Shown here: one piece after another, positions 10,553 to 22,730 of the stretch
How the letters are laid out: each line of letters opens with the position of its first letter
How positions within the stretch are numbered: the first letter of the stretch is position 1
NCBI GenBank assembly: GCA_930367215.1
Contig: OV884056.1
Location: 321,872,709-321,936,708 of the forward strand
DNA: 64,000 nucleotides
Origin: Pollenia angustigena
Lineage: Eukaryota; Arthropoda; Insecta; Diptera; Polleniidae
Direction of reading: 5' to 3'
Made by a program: the position numbers and the translations under genes
The notes under the pieces: generated by a model
The model's database searches: none
Told to the model about the DNA's origin: nothing
What the model saw: the letters and a program-made list of their open reading frames with translations, nothing else

Positions 10553-12611
10553 ATCAATCATTAACAACTCTCACTCTCAATACAAAGTTAAGGATGAATT
10601 GAGTGGAGAATGTACTAAATAAAAATAAATACCCAACACGAAAATACAGAACAGAAACAATATAGAATAATAATTTTATAAACTTAGACATTTTTTAAAT
10701 TAAAGGAATCAATTTGCTTTAAAACAAAGGCAAACAATATCTTAAAATAAAATATTTTTTTTTTTTTAAATACACAAATTAAATACGAAAAAAAAAATAT
10801 TAAATAAAAATGAATATGCACTCTTTTAAATTGAACAACAAAACAACATATTAATAATAACAACAAACATTAAGAAGTTCAGCTAACAATGAACAAATAA
10901 CAAACAAAGTTTTTTCTTTTCCATTTTAATTCAAATAAAATTTTAAATACAATTTTAAATATGTTAATGCCTTTAATACACCACAAATACAAAACGCTAG
11001 TTTACTATTATTAAAAAAAATACAAAAAAACCTTGCATAACAAATTCATTAAAACAACAACAACAACAAATAATAAATAGTAATTATAATTAAAACACAT
11101 ATTCATATATTTTCCTATAATAAAAATTAAAAAAAATCTATTCCTGCATACAAATACGAGTACCCTACATACTACCCTTTATTTTTTATATTTTATCGTC
11201 TTTATTTCTAATCTACAAACTCTATTTAGCGAATAGTAATTTTAAAATAAATAAATTATATAAACTAATTAATTTAGGAACAAAAGACCTTAAAAAGGGT
11301 CTTTTTGTGTTAGAAATTAAAATTAAAATGTTCGCACGCATTTTCATTAATATTTAAATAACAAAAATTTTAAACAAAAAAAAAAAAAAAAATAACTAAA
11401 ACTCAAAACGTTTTTCATCGTTTCGCAAAGCAAAATCATAAAATATTATAATATAACAAATAAACAAAATACATTATTAAATGAATTATTTAAGATAAAA
11501 AAACAATTATAATAGAAAAAATTCTAGATTCATTAATTTATAATTAAAGGAAATATAAAACCAATCATTACGCTTATGAAATATGTACTTTGTACAAAAA
11601 TAAAGGAATCTTGAAAATATATTCACACATTTCATTCAACAATTATGTAATTTTTTATAATTTACACATTTTTTTCCTTATTCCTTCATACTCTTACATT
11701 CATTTAGAAAATGTTAATTAATTAAACAAAGAAAACCAAAAAAAAAACAACTTCGGGACCATATTTTCGAATCAAAATATGCGTTTCAAACGTTTTAACT
11801 CCTTCATTTATTTAGTTTTTCTTTACTTTTTGATTTGGATCAAAAAAAATATTAAAAAAATATTAAGAAAAACCAAACATATTTTATATATAAAAAAAAA
11901 ACTACAAAATTCTCTAAAAACAAAGTCTCCAAAAATTATTTGATAAATTGTTATATTAAAAAACAAAATGTCTGCGGTACACTTTCAAAAACATAAATCT
12001 TTATATTTACATTCAACTTTACCTACATTTACATACATATACATACATACAAAAATAATTAATATAATTATTAAAATTACAATTGTAAGAAATATAAATT
12101 TAAAAAACGAAAAGAAAAAAAAAATATTTTTTAATTAGCAATCGCGAATATTTTTAATATTAATAATAATAATATAGAAAAAATACATACATACATATTA
12201 GGGAAACATTTAAACAATTTAATAGTAAACAAACAAACAAACAAATATTTAACAATTTATTTATCTGCCTCAACAAAATGTTTGCAAAACCAACAATCTT
12301 TTTCCACTAATTCACACAATCGTTTTCCATATTTTACGTTTTTAATGAAGCTATAAACGTACAAAGTCTTTTCGGATATGCCACTTTTAACTTAACTGAT
12401 AACTGTCATATTGACAAGCGAAAAAATAATGTTTGAACTCACGAATCCAAAAGTAGAAACTGTAATTTAATGCACAAAATATGATAACTCGTCAGCTCAT
12501 TATTGGTTTGGTTTGGCATATGAAAGAAAGTCGGAATTTACTACAAATGGTAGCGACAGCCCTGGTCTCTTTGTCAGTTTGAACTTAATTTGTTTCGTTT
12601 TTACAATATAC
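10553..12611 (+). other. Probable 3' UTR and AT-rich downstream DNA
   Basis: Very AT-rich sequence follows the exon B stop, with poly(A) signals from 10618 onward and many CAA, AAT and ACAT microsatellite-like runs (for example ACATACATACAT near 12040 and 12187). Long AT-rich 3' UTRs of this kind are common in fly neuronal transcripts. The true transcript end cannot be fixed from sequence. No other gene is seen. Confidence 0.5.
10618..10623 (+). terminator. Candidate poly(A) signal for exon B transcript
   Basis: A canonical AATAAA lies 66 bp after the stop codon of exon B, with a second ATAAAT just downstream. Further AATAAA hexamers occur over the next 2 kb, so longer 3' UTRs are possible. 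Confidence 0.5.
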
Positions 12612-13200
12612 TAGTGCTGGGATACTATCGATGTTTTCTACTATCGATAGTTCAGATTGCACGTATGAGACGTATCTATGTACGCACATTATTTTAGATG
12701 ACAAATTTTAAAAATTAAGATGCTGTAAAGCACCTTTCTGAAGGAACCAAAGTAACAGGGAGTATTAGATATTTTATTGCACCTTTAGACAATGTTCTAA
12801 ATTGGATTTGATTCTCAACCCAATAGGTTATCAATCCAGCGGACTTTTCCTCTAATGGTCGTTCATTGTTTTATCCTATGCTCGCAATTGCAATTGCATT
12901 TTTATTTGATTTTTTTTTACAACATCATAAAACTATCTGACATTTCAGTCCCTATGTAAACATATAAAAATTTCGGCATAAAGGCCTTTAGTTAGCAGTT
13001 AAAAGCACATACAACCTGCCTTTTTCGTTGTTTGTATTCATTGCTGTAATTCTGCGTGAATTAATAATAGCAAGTAAAACCTTGCGGCAAAAAACTGTAA
13101 CATGTCTTCATAGCTGTATTTTAAATAATAATATCGATATTGATATTTTTCGTATCGATATTTTCGATAGTTTAAGACTATCGATAGTTTCCCAGCACTA
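12612..13200. mobile_element. Foldback DNA transposon with TAGTGCTGGG ends
   Basis: The ends TAGTGCTGGGATACTATCG and, inverted, TAGTGCTGGGAAACTATCGA bound 589 bp. The subterminal regions contain repeated ATCGATA and CGATAG motifs on both sides. No transposase is readable; ORFs on the two strands at 13028-13262 overlap each other and are shadows of the repeats. The ends resemble hAT ends, but no matching 8-bp duplication could be found. Confidence 0.65.
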
Positions 13201-13246
13201 CATACTTTGTTAAGCAACGGTTGATATTTCGAGCCATAAACACTAA

Positions 13247-13395
13247 GTGCCGGTTCACACACGTCAAGTTTGACTCGTCAAGTCTTGAGTTTTTATAAGA
13301 GGTTTTAAAGAGAAGGGAAAAGAGAATGCCATTTCTTTTCCCCTCTCCTAAAAACTCAAGACTTGACGAGTCAAACTTGATGTGTGTGAACCGGC
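13247..13395. mobile_element. PIF/Harbinger-type palindromic MITE, copy 2
   Basis: The best preserved copy of the family at 359-486. The ends GTGCCGGTTCACACACGTCA and its complement continue into arms of about 65 bp. TAA lies directly outside both ends (13244-13246 and 13396-13398). Confidence 0.85.
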
Positions 13396-13920
13396 ACTAA
13401 CAATCCATTGCAAAAATACTCTGTTGTTTTTGCTTTGTTGCAGTGTACATGAATTTGCCTTGCACAGCAAAAAATAAAAATTTGATTTCAATTAAAAAAT
13501 TTGTGATATTAAAAAAATTTGCACCGGTAAACAAAATAAAAGTAGCAATTGAACGTCTAATTCACTTGATTAAATTTTTTATTTAAACAGATTTTATTTT
13601 TGATTAATGCTTTAATTGTTGAAAAATTTTGCAGAATTTTTTCTGTGTAATAAAGAATTGTGTGGGTGCCTGTGTTGGATACTTTTATTACTAAAACATG
13701 ACATGAAATGCTGTTAAATCACATGTTTTAACAGCCGTATTAACAAAACATGAGAAAAACTCTAACATAACCTAACCTAACACTATATTTGCAAACACAT
13801 TTATTATTGTTTTGAAAAAATTAACCGAAATAAAGTAACCAATTTTTGTTAAAAGTAACCAAAACCGGCGATGCTGGATATGGGTTTAACACTGAATTGT
13901 AATGTGCAAATATGTATGCT

Positions 13921-14063
13921 TCTGCTGGTTCACACTCTTTAATTTTAAGCCGTCAAGTCTTGAACTTTTAGGAGAGAAGGGAAAAGGGAATGCCAATTCT
14001 TTTCCTTCCTCTCCTAAAAACTCAAGACTTGACGACGAAAGCTTGAAGAGTGTAAACCACCAC
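13921..14063. mobile_element. PIF/Harbinger-type palindromic MITE, copy 3 (diverged)
   Basis: Same layout as 13247-13395: GCTGGTTCACACTCTT at the left, AAGAGTGTAAACCACCAC at the right, and the GGAGAGAAGGGAAAAG block around the centre. The outermost bases and the TAA duplication have decayed. Confidence 0.75.
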
Positions 14064-14611
14064 TTTAAGAACTCTTAAATCATAAGTGTGTGCTATAAAA
14101 AAAATTCTGAAACACTTAGCAACTGTGTTCCGAAAGTCATTTGAAAAAGTAAATTTTTTGCACAAAAATAATTTTTTAAATAAATTATTTAATGTGATTT
14201 TCTTCTTAAAAAAAATTTACAATCCGATTAACTTAAACATGAAATCTCACTTCAAAAAAAAAACACTCAGACTTTCAAATCTTATGGCGCTTGCCTTAAT
14301 TCTGCCTTTTGCCCTTAAACTTTAAAGCCTTCGTAAAAGAAAATTACAAATGTATATGACAATAATTTTTGTTCTTTTGGCAACATTTTGTTTCTTATTA
14401 GATTGGTTTTTTTCAAATTTCCAGCTTTACGATATTTTATGACTTTCTCTACTTGTTAATGAGGGAACAGTGAACAAATCAAGATTACCTACAATTTATA
14501 TCGATTGTGTAGACAATTGACTTGGTATTTTTTTTTTTTTTTTTATCAAATTTAAACTAAAGAACTCGATAAGTAGATGAATTTCCGGAAATAAAATAAA
14601 ACCAGTTCGAG

Positions 14612-15905
14612 CAGTGTTGCCACTTTGTGGGTAATTACCCGAATTTGGTACAATTTTTACGGTCGTGGGTAGAGCGTGTGTAATTTCTCTTAGGTGTAAT
14701 TCAGGTGTAATCTGAAATTCTAACTTTAGGTATCTGATAAAATTAAGATTAGATTTCAGTGATGACATTTATTTCGTTTTCAATATTGTTGCTAAGAAAT
14801 GCACAGCCTTCTAAACCAAAGCCTCGGTTTCTTTTTAAGAAACGACTTCAATTATTAAACATACATACATATATTTTCAAATGTTTGGTAATGAATGTCG
14901 CAAGATGGACCCTTAGATTTGGATAAAGATTCCTATCATAGTGATTTAAAACCTGAAGTTTATTGAAAAAAGTTATTGAAACTTGCCTAGGGGAAGATAT
15001 GTTTCCAATATTGCAACATATAATTAATTTTATTAATTTAAAGGTATTTTTTAAGACCATGAAACTTAAAATAGTAGACAACACAAAAAAAAATTAATTT
15101 TAATCGCAGATTGATACACGGCATTACCATTTGAAACTGATTTAAAACAAATAGACACCGCGCCTGTCCTTGACGAAACGCATTGCAGACGTCCAATTTT
15201 GTTTCTCTTTTTCGAATAAAATGAACAATGTTGACCTCCAAGACACCGATTGTTACTGGTTTATCAGCATTATCCACTGACTTCACAACCCTACGGAAAA
15301 CAATCAATAAGTGTCACATCGCACGGCCTTGAAGTCTTATTGACAGTTTATTTTCTCTAAATCAACACATCGCCTTCATTTGTGAAAAAGTTGCGTCATT
15401 TAAGTCACCTTTAAGTTGCGAAAATCGATGTCGGATTTTCAAAGTATATTTGGATAATTTGTTGGCTTTGTTCAAGCCTGAATCTATTCATGATGATATG
15501 CCTGATCAAAAAGTGAAAACCGTATGACAGTTCGTTTGATAGCTAACCTTTCGTAAGCTTTATGGGGCTAAAAAGCATCCATGAAAAAGCAATGACAAGG
15601 AACATTTTAAACCTTCCCAAGATATATCAACCAAATGTAGAAGTAAAACTCATTATTTTAGCAGTTTTATTTTATGTTTTATTAATTTTTTTTAAGTCTT
15701 TAATGTTATTTTTTGTTATTTTAAATAAAATTAACAGTTTAACTAATATTGATCTTTTTTTAATGAGTTTGTTGTGTTTTTGCTTCTTTGTAAATGTTTT
15801 TTTATTAAATAAAACTTAGATTTTATATCAGGTGTAATTTCATTTAAATTGGGTAATTTTGCTTCATCTCAAGTGTAATTTTGAATCTTGCTGGTGGTAA
15901 CACTG
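14612..15905. mobile_element. hAT-superfamily element with perfect 8-bp target duplication
   Basis: The element begins CAGTGTTGCCAC and ends GTGGTAACACTG, classic hAT termini. It is flanked by the identical octamer AGTTCGAG at 14604-14611 and 15906-15913. At 1294 bp it is too short for a full transposase gene. Interior ORFs on either strand (such as 14848-15307 minus and 15562-15819 plus) are short and show no recognisable DDE or dimerisation motifs, so it is a non-autonomous or heavily decayed copy. Subterminal GTGTAATT repeats near both ends could be transposase-binding motifs. Confidence 0.9.
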
Positions 15906-15913
15906 AGTTCGAG

Positions 15914-17628
15914 GGCTAATCGAGGGTTATTTTATGTGCATTAGAGAAATTTTTACGTTTACGATAATTTTTGTGTGAAAACATTATTGGCGAAAATATG
16001 ACAATTCATATTTCTTTAAAAAAATTGCAATTAATTATGTTTTTTTTTTTGCAAATTACAATCATAAATAGCAATCAAGTTAAAAAGAAAATAAAACTCA
16101 GAAACAACTTTTCGTTCGAAACCAAAGAAACAATTTTATATTCAATTAAATTTAAAAATAAAATATTTAAAATTAATCCCAACAATTTTTAATCTTCATT
16201 CTTTCAAAACAATCAAAAGAAAACAAACAAAATATGTAGATTTTTTTTATAAATTCTAAATAGTGAGTAAAAGAAATAAGTTTAAACGGGAAAGGAATTT
16301 TTTTCTTGCTATTTAAAAATTAATTAAATACGATTAAAATAATTTTTCAAAGCTCAACTGGAAAAGCTTACCTGTGACAAATTCAAAATAAAACAATTAA
16401 ATAATCATTGAAACACAAAAAAAACTGCGTCTATAGCTTCAAACTAGAAACTTTAAATAGATTTTCTAATAAAATTTACAAAAAGCAAAAAAAACCCTAA
16501 AAGGAAACCAAAAACTACTTTGTGATTTAGTTTAAACTCAACGAATATTTAAGAATGGCTTGCTAAACAGAAAGACACCAAAACTCATTAAACCAAATAC
16601 CTAAAAATTAAATTAATAAACGAAACTAGTTTTGAAGTTTGGGGAAGAACTTCAAAGCTGTTTTGTTTAAATGAAGCCAACATCATTTTTACAGTCGAAC
16701 ATAAAAGAAACCGAAAAACAAAATAAAAAATTAATTAAAATAAAATAAATTATTCGTAGCTTAAATCAGAACGAAAAGAACAAAACAAACCAAGAAACAA
16801 CTATGTTTTATATTTCCAATAGAAATTGAAATGAACAAAAAAAAAAAAATTGTATAATGAAATCCTAGCAAGTAGTGTGTCTTCAATTAAAAGCGAATTT
16901 TTCTCGTTTACATTTTTAGGGCTTTAATGCGTTTTCAACTTTAAATAGCAAAATATTAAAAACAAATAAATTTAAAATTAATTATAATTATATATACACG
17001 CAAAATTAAAAGAAACAAACTTTAACATATTTACATACATACATATTTCTATTTGAATATATACCTATACCAGATTTAAAAAAAAGAAGAAAATAACACA
17101 AACTTTAACACGAAATCAGCTCCATTATAACTGCAAAACTTTATTTTATCTATCAATTTTGTTTAATTTCTGGATCTTAGATATTGAATTTTAAAAAGTA
17201 AGTATCAAAGCAGACAGACAACAGCAATTTCAAAATACTATGTGCATAGTTTGTTTATTTTAAAGTATGTTTGTTGCGTAGGCCTTATATGGAAGCTATA
17301 AAAAAGGATCTGCTGACATTTAATAGAACGGATGATGCAGTTCATTAAAATAAGCACTATACTAATTACACTGTGCTAGTTGCAGAATTAGACAAGCCGG
17401 ATAAATGGCGTTTTAGCATAATTCGGGTACGCTGAATCCAATGGTGCCCACCGTTTTTTTTTTTTTTAGGTTAGCTCTTGTTTGCGAGATATACCGTTAT
17501 TTCGAAAATGGAGGAGGTTGCGTAACTCAAAAACGGTTTAGTTTATTGAAATTACTAAAAAAAACCCGAAAATCCGCAATAAAATTTCCGTTAAGAAAAG
17601 TAAAACTTAGTTCAGCTTCTGTGATACT
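15914..17628. other. AT-rich stretch without a gene
   Basis: About 1.7 kb of very AT-rich sequence with A-runs and no coding-like ORF; the ORF at 15971-16192 is dominated by Lys/Ile/Asn/Phe from base composition. Repeat texture begins again near 17420. No promoter or RNA gene is recognised. Confidence 0.5.
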
Positions 17629-17976
17629 TATGGCCATTTTCTCATTAGGCAATTATCTTTTTACCCAACGAAAAACTGCACATTAAAGAAATTTGGTTTT
17701 CTCAATGTCTAATTTGCTTCCATTCTGTCGCAAAGCTAACCAGCACTCATCTGCCAATTATTTATTTTCCTTTTATTTGTCGTACAGATAAATTCAATCA
17801 GCTGACTCCCAACTTTTACATGTATTTTGAGTGGCGTTGCCAGCTGAAAACAATGTTTTTTGCCGGTATATTGAGAAAACCAAAATCGTTAACGGACAGT
17901 TTATCGGTCCAATAAATTTATGTTGACATTAAGTAACAGGCAGTTTGTCGATACATTGAGAAAATGGCCATTAGTG
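17629..17976. mobile_element. Inverted-repeat element, partly nested
   Basis: TATGGCCATTTTCTCA at the left pairs with TGAGAAAATGGCCATTA at the right. An inner pair, GGTTTTCTCAATG (about 17695) and ATATTGAGAAAACC (about 17869), suggests one foldback inside another. Motifs such as CAGTTTATCGG/CAGTTTGTCGA repeat within. No ORF. Confidence 0.6.
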
Positions 17977-18023
17977 TAATACAATTTAATTATACTGTGA
18001 TATTGTTTACTTTTATTTATATT

Positions 18024-18715
18024 TATACCCTTCACCTCAGGTGGAAGGGTATATATAAGTTTGTCAATCCGTTTAAAATTTCTGCAATATTGATCTAAGA
18101 CCCGATAAAGTATATATATTCTGGGTCCTTATGAGGAGAGAACTTGATTTAACCATGTCCGTTCGTCCGTCTTACGTTTGATATGTGTTTTCCGGAGACT
18201 CCAGACATGATAGCGGCTAGGTTGTTTTACATTTATGTCACGTATAGTCCACCATTTCGTGCTATTAAAATTCAGCAAGATCGGTCCAAAAATGACGGAG
18301 ATATGAGCAAAAACCACGACTACTTCTAAATTTTTCCAAAATTCGCTTGTTGTTGTTGTATTTTTTAATTTCCGTATATCTTGAGAACGGCAAAAGCCAA
18401 AGTTTCCAAATTAGGTACACACATTTAGGTTGCCAATACACACCATCCTACAAAATGTGGGCGGGATTTAAGAAGTAGGCGTGGTACCTCCCGTACAAAA
18501 AAAATTAAAAATTGTATAAAAACCTAAATTTTAGGGCTGCCATATGCCCTATGGATATGACTTATATATCAAAATATCGGAAATTTTTAGTAGAACATAA
18601 ATCGGTTCAGATACAAAAAAGTTATGACCAAAATTAATATATAAATCTGCCAAATCGGTTAAAAAATAGCTGAGTTATAACCGAAATACTGAATCCCCAA
18701 AAATTACTCTTTTTA
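18024..18715 (+). mobile_element. mini-me-type (Helitron-like) element, truncated copy
   Basis: It starts TATACCCTTCACCTCAGG, has the AGTATATATATTCTGGGTCC core and the GTCCGTTCGTCCGTC tract, then a conserved block including AGACATGATAGCGGCTAGG. This is the dipteran mini-me arrangement of a TA proto-microsatellite, a core and a GTCY tract. It lacks the terminal hairpin because the next copy starts at 18716. Confidence 0.7.
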
Positions 18716-20775
18716 TACCCTTCACCACAGGTGTAAAAGGGTATATATAAGTTTGTCATAACGTTTGTAATTTCCACAATATTGATTTTAGACCCCATAA
18801 AGTATATATATTTTGGGTCCATATGAGAAGAGAAGTTGATTTAACGATGTCCGTCTGTCCGTCTGTCCGTCTTACGTTTAATATGTGTTTTCCGGATAAT
18901 CCAGACATGATAGCGGCTAGGTTGTTTTACATTTATGTCACATATAGTCCACCATTTCTTGCTATTGAAATTCAGCAAGATCGGTCCACAAATGGCTGAG
19001 ATATGATCAAAAAACCACGACTGCCTCTAATTTTTTCCAAAAATCCCTTGTTGTTGTTGTATTTTTATTGCTTTTTTCTGTATATCTGGAGAACGGTAAG
19101 AGCCAAAGTTTCCAAATTGGGTACACACATTTTGGTTGTCAATACACACCACCCTACAAAATGTGGGCGGGATGGGAGAAGTGGGCGTGGTACCTCCCGT
19201 ACAAAAAAAAGTAAAAATTTTATAAAAACCTTAATTTTAGGGCTGTCATATGTCCTATAGATATGACTTATATACCAAAATATCGGAAATTTTTAGTAGA
19301 ACATATTTTATAAAGAACTCGGGAAAATCGGTTCAGATACAAAAAAGTTATGACCAAAATTATTTTTTTTTTTTTTTAAATACCCATTTTCGGTAACCAT
19401 GGATCTTCTCGACTCCAAGTTTTATAACACAAATAAATGGTAAATTTCTTCCTCAACACGTCGGTATATAAATCTGTCAAATCGGTTAAAAAATGGCTGA
19501 GTTATAATCAAAATACTGAAATCCCAAAAGTTACTCTTTTTTTATAATTAAGTTTGTTTTTTTTATAATTAAGTTTGCTTAAATATATGTACACATATGT
19601 AGGTATATATATATATATATATATATGCCTAAAAGCCAATTTAATGGAAATGTTATTTTTAAGCACGTTGGTATATAAATCTGCCAAATCGGTTAAAAAT
19701 GGTTAAGTTATGTGCAAAATACTCCAAAAAAGGACTAAAAACATTAACATTTTTATAAAAAATTTTACAGCTGTATTATGACCTATTCATACGTTTTAAA
19801 AATTGTATAAAAACCTAAATTTTAGGGCTGTCATATGTCCTATGGAAATGACTTATATACCAAAATATCGGAAATTTTAAGTAGAACATATTTTATTAAG
19901 AACTCGGGAAACCCGGTTTTTTTTTAAATACCCATTTTCGGTAGCCATGGATCTTCCCGAGTCCAAGTTTTATAACACAAATAAATGGTAAATTTCTTGC
20001 TAAACACGTCGGTATATAAATCTGTCAAATCGGTTAAAAAATGGCTGAGTTATAATCAAAATACTGAAATCCCAAAAGTTACTCTTTTTTTATAATTAAG
20101 TTTGTTTTTTATTTTATAATTAAGTTTGTTTTTTTTATAATTAAGTTTGCTTAAATATATGTACAAATATGTAGGTATATATATATATATGCCTATAAGC
20201 CAATTTAATGGAAATATTATTTTTAAGCACATTGGTATATAAATCTGCCAAATCGGTTAAAAATGGTTAAGTTATGTGCAAAATACTCCAAAAAAGGACT
20301 AAAAACATTAACATTTTTATAAAAACTAAAATTTTAGAGCTGTATTATGACCTATTCATACGTTTTAGATATCAAAATATCGGAAATCTTTAGAAAAACT
20401 CGGAATATCGGTAAAAAAAAAAGTAATGTCAAAAATATAGTTTTTTTTTAATACCTATTTTCGTGAACCATAGAACTTCCCGACTACAAGTTTTATCACC
20501 AAAGTAAATGGTAATTTTATACTTTAAGATGTCGGCATGACCAAATACTGAAATTCGATCAAAACTTAACGTGCTATATATTAATTAAACTTTTAATATA
20601 TTTAATAGCACGCAATCATGTGCAAATAATTAAATAAAACTAAACGATATATATTTTATAAATATACATGTATATATACATGTATTTAAATATATATATA
20701 AACTTCTGTTCTTTCCAAACCATGGTGAAGGGTATATAAGATTCGGCATAGCCGAATATAGCACTCTTACTTGTT
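18716..20775 (+). mobile_element. mini-me-type (Helitron-like) element, expanded copy
   Basis: A second copy in the same orientation begins TATACCCTTCACCACAGG. It has three GTCCGTCT-type units and ends with the hairpin ATTCGGCATAGCCGAAT followed by a tail ending CTCTTACTTGTT. It is longer than its neighbours because an internal segment of about 584 bp (from 19209) is duplicated in tandem up to about 20360. Each unit carries TTATAATTAAGTTTG motifs and a (TA)n tract. No coding. Confidence 0.7.
19209..20370 (+). repeat. Tandem duplication, unit about 584 bp, inside mini-me-type element
   Basis: The block beginning near 19209 (AAAAACCTTAATTTTAGGGC) is repeated from about 19795 with the same order of landmarks: GGCTGTCATATGTCC, CGGTATATAAATCTGTC, a TA microsatellite, then AGCCAATTTAATGGAAAT. 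The units differ by scattered substitutions and by TA tract length, so the duplication is not brand new. Confidence 0.75.
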
Positions 20776-21054
20776 TATAATTAACTTTGTTAAAATATAT
20801 ATTTACAAGTTTATATAAATGTTTATATATAAATATAACTTAAGTAAATGGTAAAATTCTTCCTTTACACGTGGGTATATAAAACTATCAAATCGGTTAG
20901 ACAATGGGTAATTTATAAGCAAAATACTCAAAAAAAGGGCTAAAAAACATCAAAATTTTTATAAAAACCTAAATTTTAGGGCTGCTATACGTCCTATGTA
21001 TATGACTTATATACCAAAATTTCGGAAATTTGTATGAGTTATAACCGAAATACT

Positions 21055-21256
21055 GGGGTCTTATCACCGCATACGATATCGAGCAAAATTCATCGAAACT
21101 ATTTATTTTGGTATTTTGAAACTCGATATCGAATGAAATGTATTGAATTTGAAATAATAGCATTCGACATCGAGTTTTCATTCGATACGCCAGTGTCTAT
21201 CGTATGCAAAAAAATTCAATAGTTCAATATCGTATCGAATGCTGTGATTAGACCCC
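21055..21256. mobile_element. MITE with GGGGTCTTATCAC ends, inserted in a mini-me-type element
   Basis: Inverted ends GGGGTCTTATCAC and GTGATTAGACCCC enclose repeated CGATATCGA and ATTCGAT motifs. The host sequence elsewhere (about 18686) reads CGAAATACTGAATCCC uninterrupted; here it is split after AATACT. A related copy lies at 62896-63141. ORFs on both strands are artefacts of the palindrome. Confidence 0.75.
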
Positions 21257-21275
21257 TGAATTCCCGAAAATTACT

Positions 21276-21522
21276 CTTTTTATACCCTTCACCGAAGGTA
21301 AAAAAGGTATATATAACTGTAATTTCTACAATATTAATCCTACACCGTATAAAGTATATATATTCTGGGCCCTTATGAAAAGCGAAGTTCAAAACCGGTT
21401 GTCTCTTATTTAAAAAAAAAAATATTTACCAGTTTTATTTAGTTTTTGTCTAGTTGCTCTGTATTCTGCTGGTAAAGGGTATTTAAGATTCGGCACAGCC
21501 GAATATAGCACTCTTACTTGTT
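21276..21522 (+). mobile_element. Short mini-me-type element
   Basis: Begins TTTATACCCTTCACCGAAGG, contains AGTATATATATTCTGGGCCC, and ends with the hairpin ATTCGGCACAGCCGAAT and the CTCTTACTTGTT tail. It is only about 250 bp, with most of the middle deleted. Confidence 0.7.
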
Positions 21523-21639
21523 TTGCATTTGTTTTGTTTAATTAAATTTATGTTTTATGTTGTGTTTATGTAAAACAATATGTGTGTTAAATATTCAAAA
21601 TGCAGAACTATTGACGAAAGATTATATATCTAATAAAAT

Positions 21640-21680
21640 ATCCCTGATGATGTTGGGAATCTCCAACGAAACGTCGGAAA
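21640..21680 (+). ncRNA. Hammerhead-ribozyme-like motif, probably from a Penelope-like element end
   Basis: CTGATGA (21644-21650) is followed by a 5-bp stem II (652-656 with 663-667 of the 21-kb block, loop GAATCT), then GAAA (21668-21671). Next come a short self-complementary ACGT as stem III and the cleavage triplet GTC (21673-21675). TCC before the core can pair with GGA after it as stem I. One extra U sits between the core and stem II. Minimal hammerheads with a tiny stem III are known from Penelope-like retroelement termini. No reverse transcriptase is readable nearby, so this would be a remnant. Confidence 0.45.
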
Positions 21681-22730
21681 AATAAATTGTGAAATAATCT
21701 TTTATTTGCATAGAATACATGACCTTAATAAGCCCGATTTAGAATTTTCTAAACAAATCAATAATATGTCAAATAAATTTGTCCCCGGTCACTCAAGAAT
21801 AAAAAATTATTAAAAAATTTACATTCATTTCATATTGTAAAACTCCTTTCTTCATAAAAATAATTTAATGAAAATTAAATTTAATGAACTTTAGCCTGAT
21901 TAAAAATTTGGATTAAAAACCATAAACAGTGCAATAAAATTACCACAATACTTATTATTGGTATTGCTTAAAATTACAAAAACATGACAGATCGAAATCG
22001 GTTAAAAGCTTGGCATTCAAAAGAAAAAGCTTGATTTTTCTTGACAATTAAAAATTTATGTAAATTAACAAAAACAAAAAAAAAAAAAAAAATTATAATC
22101 TTCACCGCAGGTGGAAAGGTTACCATAAACAGGGCAAGTTTTTTCTCTTATTAACATGAAAAATATGTATGCTTTTTCAAAAAAATCATTTTTGATATAT
22201 TTTGCATAAATCTGCATATTGCGCAGAACGGCAGCCGTTTTTAACAAGAGATTTGCTTTTGAGTCAATCTATAGCAATTACTAAATAAAAATATATCGGT
22301 CCTTTTCTGTAATATGCATTCTAAGGAATGTCCTAAAAAATAATTTTCACACACGCCAATAACGGTTTTTAACCACCTGTGCAGCTGATGACGTTATTTT
22401 ATGGAGCAAAATACTGAGGGTTCCAGGTCCTTAGTTTTTTTTTACAAACCATTGTGGTTACTGCACAAAATTGTTATCAAAACCCTTTTGAAACTGCATG
22501 AGTCAAATGGAAAAAGTGTGTACAAGATTAGAGTTATTCGAAATAGAACAGGACAGTAGTGCTAAACCCGTTGAAGAGAAATGGCAATGTTTAGTAAGAA
22601 AATTGTGCGTAATTTCATAAGTCAAGGAGATAGTGACAAATCAATATCTATGTATATAAAGCCATTTCCGGGAGCAGTATTTGTATGGGAGCTATGGACA
22701 AATATGCCGCAGCCGGCACTGCATGTCTAT
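21681..22730. other. Intergenic repeat-like DNA
   Basis: No coding was seen. Some text (CTTCACCGCAGGTGGAAAGG near 22100) is a mini-me-like fragment, so the region contains truncated elements. The ORF at 22065-22247 overlaps an A-rich run and is not called. Confidence 0.4.
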
